From JANOAR01 sp031411235 (GTDB taxonomy: Bacteria > Verrucomicrobiota > Verrucomicrobiia > Verrucomicrobiales > Verrucomicrobiaceae): 38,739 nt of DNA. The translations under genes were made by a program, and so were the position numbers. The stretch lies in the NCBI GenBank assembly GCA_031411235.1, contig JANOAR010000010.1:1-38739 (forward strand). Reading direction: 5' to 3'. How positions within the stretch are numbered: position 1 is the stretch's first letter; every line of letters starts with the position of its first letter. Below the pieces are notes generated by a model that saw nothing but the letters and a program-made list of their open reading frames with translations, ran no database searches and was not told where the DNA came from. Shown here piece by piece: positions 32,123 to 38,739 of this stretch.

Positions 32123-34642
32123 ATGCCACGTTTTTGCCTTTTCGTTTTCCTCTTCACGTCTGCGCTTCACGCCGCCGCGCCGATCAATTTCAGCCGCGAG
32201 ATCAGGCCCATCCTCTCGGAGAACTGCTTCACCTGCCACGGGCCTGATGACAAAAAACGTGAGGCCGAGTTGCGCTTCGACGATGAGGCTAGCGCGAAAA
32301 AAATGACCGATGGCGTGGCTGCCATCGTGCCGGGTCATCCTGAGAAAAGTACGTTGCTCGACCGCATCGCTTCCACTGATCCCGATGAAGTGATGCCACC
32401 GCCAAAGATGCACAAAAAGGTGACGCCGCAGCAGGTTGTGCTGCTCACCGAGTGGATCAAGCAAGGCGCGAAATGGGGCAAGCACTGGAGCTATGAGAAG
32501 GTCGTGCGACCTGCGGTGCCGAAGTCTGCCAGCCTCAATCCCATCGACGTCTTCCTCCTCGCTCGCCTGCAAAAGGAGAAACTGTTGCCCTCGCCCGCAG
32601 CCGATCCTGCTACGCTCATTCGCCGTGCCACGCTTGATCTCACTGGCTTGCCGCCCACGCCTGCGGAGGTGAATGCCTTCGTCGCTGCGTGTTCCCCGGC
32701 TGAGGATTTGAAATCTCAAATTACAGATTTCAAATCAAGGGCATGGAGCGCTTTGATTGAGCGCTTGTTAGCCCGCCCGGCCTACGGCGAGCACTGGGCT
32801 CGCGAGTGGCTCGATCTCGCTCGTTACGCCGACAGTGCAGGTTATCCCAGCGATCCGGGGCGCGAGATATGGGCCTATCGCGATTGGGTGGTTCGCGCTC
32901 TGAATTCGAACATGCCGTTCGATGAATTCACCATCGAACAACTCGCGGGCGATCTGTTGCCCAGCCCTTCGGACGATCAGCTCACTGCCACCGCCTTCCA
33001 TCGCAACACGATGACACAGAACGAAGGCGGTACGAGTGATGAGGAGTTTCGCAATGCCGCCATCATCGACCGCGTGAATACCACGATGGCCGTGTGGATG
33101 GGCACCACGATGGCCTGTGCCCAGTGCCACACGCACAAGTACGACCCCATCACCATCAGCGAATACTTCCAGTTCTATGCCTTCCTGAACCAAAGCGCTG
33201 ATGCCGATAAAAGGGATGAGTCGCCGCTGCACGAATTGTGGCAGCCAGGGCAAAAGGAGCATCTGGCTAAGCTGAAAGCCGAGGCCGCAGCCGCCAGCGC
33301 AGTCTTTGCCAATCCCGATCCCCAATGGCTCGCAGGACTGGAAAAATGGGCCTCGGCAAAGCACCCTGAACTTGATGCCCTCAAGCCCAAACCCAGCGCT
33401 GTGATCGCCGCGCTCGCGGTTCCATTGGCCAATCGCAAGCCTGCGCAAACCCAGGAAATCCAAGACTACTACCTGCGCAATGTCGCCCCAGAGACCAAGG
33501 CCCAGCGCGACAAACTTAGCGCTTTGACCAAGCAGGTGGACGCCGTGAAACCACTGACGGTGCCCATCATGGCGGACTTGGAAGCCAAGGCTCGACGCAA
33601 GACCAACATCCAGCTCCGAGGCAACTGGCAGGCGCTTGGCGATGAGGTCAACGAAGGTACCCCAGCGGTCTTTCCCGCACTACCTGCGGGCGCTGTGCGC
33701 AATCGCCTGACGCTGGCCCAGTGGATCGTCAGCCGCGACAACCCGCTGACCGCTCGTGTGACCGTGAACCGCTTGTGGGAGTCCATCTTTGGCTACGGCA
33801 TCGTGCGGAGCAGTGAAGAATTCGGTAGCCAGGGCGACCTGCCCTTTCATCCCGAGCTGCTCGACTGGCTCGCGGCTGAGCTTATGGACAGCGGCTGGGA
33901 CATGAAACACATGCTGAAGCTCATGCTCACTACGCAAGCCTACCGCCAGGACTCGCACAGCAGCGCAGCAATGAACGAGCGCGATCCCGACAACCGCCTG
34001 CTCGCGCGTGGCCCGCGTTTTCGCCCCACGGGCGAGCTGCTGCGCGACCAAGCCCTCGCCGTCAGCGGGCTGCTGAGCCCCAAACTCTATGGCAAGCCCG
34101 TGCGCCCGCTGCGGCCCAGCCTGGGGCTTAGCACAGCTTTTGGCGGCAGCCAGGATTGGGTCACCAGCGAGGGCACGGAGAAGCATCGCCGCAGCCTCTA
34201 CACTGAGATCAAACGCAACAGCCCCTACCCAAGTTTTAGCACCTTCGACGCGCCCAACAGGGAGGTGTGCAACATCCGCCGGGGCCGCACCAACACCCCG
34301 TTGCAAGCCTTCGTCACCCTCAACGATCCCGTCTTCATCGAGGCCAACCAAGCGCTCGCACGACGCATCGTCAGCGAAGGGGCAGGGGACATCGCCTCGC
34401 GCCTGAGCTTTGTGTTTAAACTCTGTTTGTCCCGTGAGCCCAGCGCCAAGGAAGCCGCCGCGCTAACGAAGCTGCACCATGAAGCGCTGGCGAGCTACAA
34501 AACCGACGCCGCAAGCGCCACCGCAATGGCCACCGATCCGCTCGGCCCCGCGCCAAAAGGGGCTGACATCGCCGAACTCGCTGCGTGGACAACGGTGGCG
34601 AATGTGGTGATGAATTTGGATGAGTTCGTGATGCGAAGGTAG
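32123..34642 (+). CDS. DUF1549/DUF1553 protein with cytochrome-like N-terminal domain
   Basis: 839 residues from the ATG at 32123 (MPRFCLFVFLFTSALHAAAP), which gives a signal peptide; an earlier in-frame ATG has no signal. Heme motif CxxCH at 35-39 and a second CAQCH at 332-336. DUF1549 region has LIRRATLDLTGLPPTPAEVNAF and YGEHWAREWLDLARYADSAGYP; DUF1553 covers the C-terminal third (RFRPTGELLRDQALAVSGLL, NTPLQAFVTLNDPVFIEA). These PSD1-type proteins of Planctomycetota and Verrucomicrobiota are predicted secreted, redox-linked and tied to sugar breakdown. Residues 194-206 (EDLKSQITDFKSR) are an in-frame insertion made of an AT-rich palindrome. Confidence 0.93.
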   Translation: MPRFCLFVFLFTSALHAAAPINFSREIRPILSENCFTCHGPDDKKREAELRFDDEASAKKMTDGVAAIVPGHPEKSTLLDRIASTDPDEVMPPPKMHKKVTPQQVVLLTEWIKQGAKWGKHWSYEKVVRPAVPKSASLNPIDVFLLARLQKEKLLPSPAADPATLIRRATLDLTGLPPTPAEVNAFVAACSPAEDLKSQITDFKSRAWSALIERLLARPAYGEHWAREWLDLARYADSAGYPSDPGREIWAYRDWVVRALNSNMPFDEFTIEQLAGDLLPSPSDDQLTATAFHRNTMTQNEGGTSDEEFRNAAIIDRVNTTMAVWMGTTMACAQCHTHKYDPITISEYFQFYAFLNQSADADKRDESPLHELWQPGQKEHLAKLKAEAAAASAVFANPDPQWLAGLEKWASAKHPELDALKPKPSAVIAALAVPLANRKPAQTQEIQDYYLRNVAPETKAQRDKLSALTKQVDAVKPLTVPIMADLEAKARRKTNIQLRGNWQALGDEVNEGTPAVFPALPAGAVRNRLTLAQWIVSRDNPLTARVTVNRLWESIFGYGIVRSSEEFGSQGDLPFHPELLDWLAAELMDSGWDMKHMLKLMLTTQAYRQDSHSSAAMNERDPDNRLLARGPRFRPTGELLRDQALAVSGLLSPKLYGKPVRPLRPSLGLSTAFGGSQDWVTSEGTEKHRRSLYTEIKRNSPYPSFSTFDAPNREVCNIRRGRTNTPLQAFVTLNDPVFIEANQALARRIVSEGAGDIASRLSFVFKLCLSREPSAKEAAALTKLHHEALASYKTDAASATAMATDPLGPAPKGADIAELAAWTTVANVVMNLDEFVMRR
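32705..32736. repeat. AT-rich palindrome inside the DUF1549/DUF1553 gene
   Basis: Perfect 12-bp arms GATTTGAAATCT and AGATTTCAAATC around an 8-base loop, in a GC-rich gene. It keeps the frame open and encodes LKSQITDFKS, which family members lack at this place. Likely an inserted repeat. Confidence 0.85.
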
Positions 34643-34650
34643 GCAAAGTG

Positions 34651-34672
34651 GAGCGAACTTGGAAGCTCGCTC
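34651..34672. terminator. Bidirectional hairpin between convergent genes
   Basis: Arms GAGCGA and TCGCTC, with CTT and AAG pairing further in (GAGCGAACTTGGAAGCTCGCTC). It lies between the DUF1549/DUF1553 stop and the convergent Uma2 stop. No T-run, so it may be a Rho-independent-like or REP palindrome. Confidence 0.45.
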
Positions 34673-34682
34673 TACATCCGCT

Positions 34683-35261
34683 TCACAGCCCGAGATCACT
34701 CACCGCGAGACTCTCGCCAGGAAAGCACGCGAGGGGAATGAGATCGCCTGCGCGATACTCTTTGGCACTGAGGTATTTGGCACCATCAGGCTGTGAAAAA
34801 AGCGTGACGCAGCCGTCATTCACATCGACCAACCATGCCTCGGGAATATCGGCGGCAGCGAACAGCGGTATCTTCGCCGTGCGATCATAGGCGAGGCTGC
34901 TATCGGCGACTTCGATGACGAGTAGTACTTCGTGGGGCTGTGGGTTGCTCTTGGAATAGAAGTCCGCGCGTGGTTTTAAAAGTGCTACATCGGGCTCAGG
35001 CTGAGAGTAGTCGTTGAGGGCGATAGAGTTTTTAACGGAGACCACTGCGCGGTCACCCAGAAGAGCGCATAAGTGGTTGAGTCGATTAACAACTCCATTG
35101 TGGCGGGAACCAGTGGGCATCTTTTCAAAGATGAAGCCGTTGATGAGTTCAACGTGGTCATATTTGGTTAGAATTCCCTTATCGATCATAGCTTCGTAGA
35201 GCTTGCGCGAGATGAGTCGTGGCGCGGGACGTTCGGCGGGCTGTGGCAGGTTGGCGACCAT
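34683..35261 (-). CDS. Uma2 family endonuclease-like protein
   Basis: 192 residues. N-terminal YEAMIDKGILTKYDHVELINGFIFEKMPTGSRHN and the restriction-fold motif EPDVALL...LLVIEVADSSLAYDR are classic Uma2 (DUF820) features with conserved E/D and E. Function is not established; the fold is that of PD-(D/E)xK nucleases. This gene, on the opposite strand, sits between the DUF1549/DUF1553 and DUF1501 genes that usually stand side by side. Confidence 0.9.
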   Translation of the reverse strand: MVANLPQPAERPAPRLISRKLYEAMIDKGILTKYDHVELINGFIFEKMPTGSRHNGVVNRLNHLCALLGDRAVVSVKNSIALNDYSQPEPDVALLKPRADFYSKSNPQPHEVLLVIEVADSSLAYDRTAKIPLFAAADIPEAWLVDVNDGCVTLFSQPDGAKYLSAKEYRAGDLIPLACFPGESLAVSDLGL

Positions 35262-35355
35262 GTGCTGAGTTTAACTCAAGCTGAGTGGGCATTGCAAGGC
35301 GGGGATGCTGGTTGGAATGTCGGCAAGTCTCGCGACGTAGCTTACACCAAGCCCT

Positions 35356-36807
<1,452 letters not shown>

Positions 36808-36825
36808 GGTTGCTCTGCTGCTGCA

Positions 36826-38337
36826 CTACTTCGCCTCGGCAGCTTTTTTCGCAGCTTCAGCCTTGGCTTTCTGGCGCTCGGTTTTCTTGGCTTTTTGCTC
36901 TTCTGCGCTCATGGCTTTGCCCTTGCCTGCCTTCTTCTTTTTATCCCCGCCCTCGCCTTCACCATCGTTTGTCCGTGGCAGCTCAGCGGCATTGTCCTTC
37001 GGCAGCCACTTGGCGAGATCCGCTTTGATCGCGGCTTGAGCGGGATCCTTGGCGAGATTCTTCCACTCGTAGGGATCGGTGTCGTGGTTGTATAGCTCCT
37101 CGTCGCCATTGGCATAGTGGATATAGCGCCATGTTTCGGTGCGGATGCTGTGGTTGTTTTGGTGAAAAGTGGTGATCGCTGGCGTGGCCCAGGCTGCTTG
37201 CGCATTGGCCAGTAGCGGGCGCATGATCGGGCCAGTGGCGTGAGCTGGAATCGGCAGCCCCGCGAGGTCGCAGAGTGTGGGGAAGATGCTGGTGTAATCC
37301 ACTGGGCGCTCGCACACGCTGCCTGCCTTGGTGACGCCTGGCACCACCCAGATGAAGGGCGTGCGCGTGGCTTCCTCCCAGAGTGCGAACTTCCGCCAAT
37401 GCTCCTTCTCACCGAGGTGCCAGCCGTGATCGCCCCAGAAGCAGATGATCGTATTGTCCTTCACTGGCGAGGCATCATAGGCATCGAGCACGCGGCCCAC
37501 TTGGCCATCGAGAAAGGCAATCGCGGCGAGGTAACCTTGCACCGCTTCCTTCCATCGGCCCGAGGCCAGCATCGCGGCGTGGTCGCCATCGGGCTTGGCC
37601 ATTTTAATTCCCGCAGGCGGTACATCGGCGAGGTCGCTGGGCTCTGTGGGCGGGAGCTGGATGGTCTCCAGGGGGAACAGGTCATAGTATTTCTGCGGCA
37701 CGTTCCAGGGCATGTGTGGTTTGTGGAAGCCGATGGCGACGAAGAAGGGCTTGTCGTGCTTTTTGCGCAGGTGCTCGATGCCGTAGTTCGCCGTCTTGTA
37801 GTCCACCATGTCGGCATCTGCGCAGTCCAACGGGGCAAACTTGATGCCGCCCACACCATCGTTTTTTGCCTGTGGCGAGAGCTTCTTTGGGTCGCCGCCT
37901 TTGTCGTTAAGGTAGTCCGTCCACTCGCCCTCGCGGTGGGCACTGGCGTGGTAAATTTTGCCCGCGCCGAAGACATCATAGCCACCCTTCAAGAACTGCG
38001 TCGTCAACGTCTGCTCCTTTGGAATGATGGGCATCCAGTTCTGCCCATTGTCATACACGCCCGTCTGCCCAGGCCGCAGACCGCTCATCAGCGAGGCCCG
38101 CGAGGGATTGCAAACGGGGGCGCTGCAATTCGCCCGCGTGAAGGTGACACCCATCTTCGCCAGACGATCCAGGTTGGGCGTCTTGGTCTGTGGATTGCGC
38201 CCCAGATGCCCGACCCAGTGGTTGAGATCATCGACAGCGATGAAGAGCACATTGGGCTTTGACGGCGCATCCGCAGCGTGGGCTGAGAGCGGAAGCAGAA
38301 GTGCGGCGAGCAGGGAGAGGAACGGGAGATTTTTCAT
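36826..38337 (-). CDS. Secreted sulfatase, iduronate-2-sulfatase type
   Basis: 503 residues with a signal peptide (MKNLPFLSLLAALLLPLSAHAA). PNVLFIAVDDLNHWVGHLG is typical of the iduronate-2-sulfatase subgroup, and the formylglycine motif is C-N-P-S-R with C76. Metal-binding D35, D36 and a CFWGDHGWHLGEKEHW stretch near 305 follow. The last 70 residues are low complexity (GEGEGGDKKKKAGKG then K/A/E-rich), a disordered tail. Predicted to release sulfate from uronate-containing glycans; acts outside the cytoplasm. Convergent with the DUF1501 gene, 18 bases apart. Confidence 0.95.
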   Translation of the reverse strand: MKNLPFLSLLAALLLPLSAHAADAPSKPNVLFIAVDDLNHWVGHLGRNPQTKTPNLDRLAKMGVTFTRANCSAPVCNPSRASLMSGLRPGQTGVYDNGQNWMPIIPKEQTLTTQFLKGGYDVFGAGKIYHASAHREGEWTDYLNDKGGDPKKLSPQAKNDGVGGIKFAPLDCADADMVDYKTANYGIEHLRKKHDKPFFVAIGFHKPHMPWNVPQKYYDLFPLETIQLPPTEPSDLADVPPAGIKMAKPDGDHAAMLASGRWKEAVQGYLAAIAFLDGQVGRVLDAYDASPVKDNTIICFWGDHGWHLGEKEHWRKFALWEEATRTPFIWVVPGVTKAGSVCERPVDYTSIFPTLCDLAGLPIPAHATGPIMRPLLANAQAAWATPAITTFHQNNHSIRTETWRYIHYANGDEELYNHDTDPYEWKNLAKDPAQAAIKADLAKWLPKDNAAELPRTNDGEGEGGDKKKKAGKGKAMSAEEQKAKKTERQKAKAEAAKKAAEAK

Positions 38338-38417
38338 CCCGATGAAGACGCGGTGAAGTTGGGAATCTTAACGCGAAACGTTGCAGCGAAGAACGCACAT
38401 GCCGCATTCACCCCAGG

Positions 38418-38696
38418 CTAATTCTTTCCAGTTAAATGCCGCAATTTGCGCAACAACCTCATGAGCAGCCATAGCCCTACTAGCCCGATAACCCACCAAG
38501 CTGCGGAACGAACACTGCCAATAGCTCGTCCCCACATAATTTGTTGGCGTTCGTTTCGGATCGTTGCTGGAGGCAACCCATAACTCTCAGCGAGATCGAA
38601 AATTTGGCTCTTCGGGAAAGTTAAGTCATAAGAGTTGGAGCGTGGGGTGCATTGAGGGCTCTCGCCCCTGTTTACCAACGGGCAAGCGGGTGGCAA
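38418..38696 (-). CDS. Small uncertain ORF with C-terminal membrane helix
   Basis: 92 residues only from a TTG start; no ATG is in frame upstream before a stop at 38727-38729. The middle (FPKSQIFDLAESYGLPPATI) and a hydrophobic helix (WWVIGLVGLWLLMRLL) with a basic end (RKLRHLTGKN) look like a real but partial membrane protein. GC content is lower than neighbours. It may be a fragment of a larger gene; no family recognised. Confidence 0.3.
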   Translation of the reverse strand: MPPACPLVNRGESPQCTPRSNSYDLTFPKSQIFDLAESYGLPPATIRNERQQIMWGRAIGSVRSAAWWVIGLVGLWLLMRLLRKLRHLTGKN

Positions 38697-38739
38697 AGTG
38701 CTGGCCCGCCCATGAAACCTGATGCTCTAAACAGTCTTT

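Overview
The window looks like a chromosomal segment of a GC-rich member of the Planctomycetota-Verrucomicrobiota-Chlamydiota superphylum, most likely Verrucomicrobiota. The basis is its mix of families: two secreted type I sulfatases, a cytochrome-like DUF1549/DUF1553 protein with a DUF1501 protein, a DUF1080 hydrolase, a bacterial alpha-2-macroglobulin, a GldF/GldG/DUF4340 cluster, an Uma2 nuclease-like protein, and many palindromic intergenic repeats. No rRNA or tRNA gene and no CRISPR array was seen, so the assignment rests on gene content only.

Layout. (1) 1-3087: start of an alpha-2-macroglobulin gene and an HrpB-type helicase, both minus strand. (2) 3264-10257, minus strand: a stress/envelope module (DUF3300 protein, glycine-zipper membrane protein, PRC-barrel/BON protein, calcium-type P-type ATPase, small lipoprotein, CsbD). 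Three of its transcription units carry the same short palindrome TGGGGT-n3-ACCCCA (exact or near) 35-90 bases upstream of the start codon. (3) 10426-12570: cupin, DUF1080 hydrolase, phosphodiester glycosidase. (4) 12571-13500: no gene, but a 21-base tandem array and one copy of a 165-base palindromic MITE-like element. (5) 13505-19386: a rearranged defence island with an hsdS fragment, a truncated hsdR start, a UPF0175/DUF3368 toxin-antitoxin pair, then a tight operon of a 66-residue unknown protein, full-length HsdR and a YgjP-type metallopeptidase. No hsdM and no intact hsdS are present. (6) 19750-22009: a two-part fibronectin-III-type gene and a collagen-like gene, separated by an intergenic element bounded by a 47-base inverted repeat; the collagen-like gene has an 11-G run near its start. 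(7) 22180-27449: an SDR oxidoreductase, a second copy of the MITE-like element, and a GldF-GldG-DUF4340 operon. (8) 27456-38696: sulfatase, parvulin-type prolyl isomerase, PfkB sugar kinase, a PIN toxin-antitoxin pair, a DUF1549/DUF1553 protein, Uma2, a DUF1501 protein, a second sulfatase and a small uncertain ORF.

How the parts fit. The sulfatases, DUF1549/DUF1553-DUF1501 pair, DUF1080 protein and 2-keto-3-deoxygluconate-type kinase fit breakdown of (sulfated) polysaccharides. The 3.2-10.3 kb module fits envelope and ion stress, and the shared palindrome suggests common control. The 12.5-22 kb stretch is the accessory part: repeats, gene fragments, two reading-frame hazards and duplicated scraps of hsdR DNA point to repeated rearrangement. 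The best candidates for something new are the shared palindrome, the MITE-like family, the 21-base array, and the fibronectin/collagen-like cassette with its G-tract.
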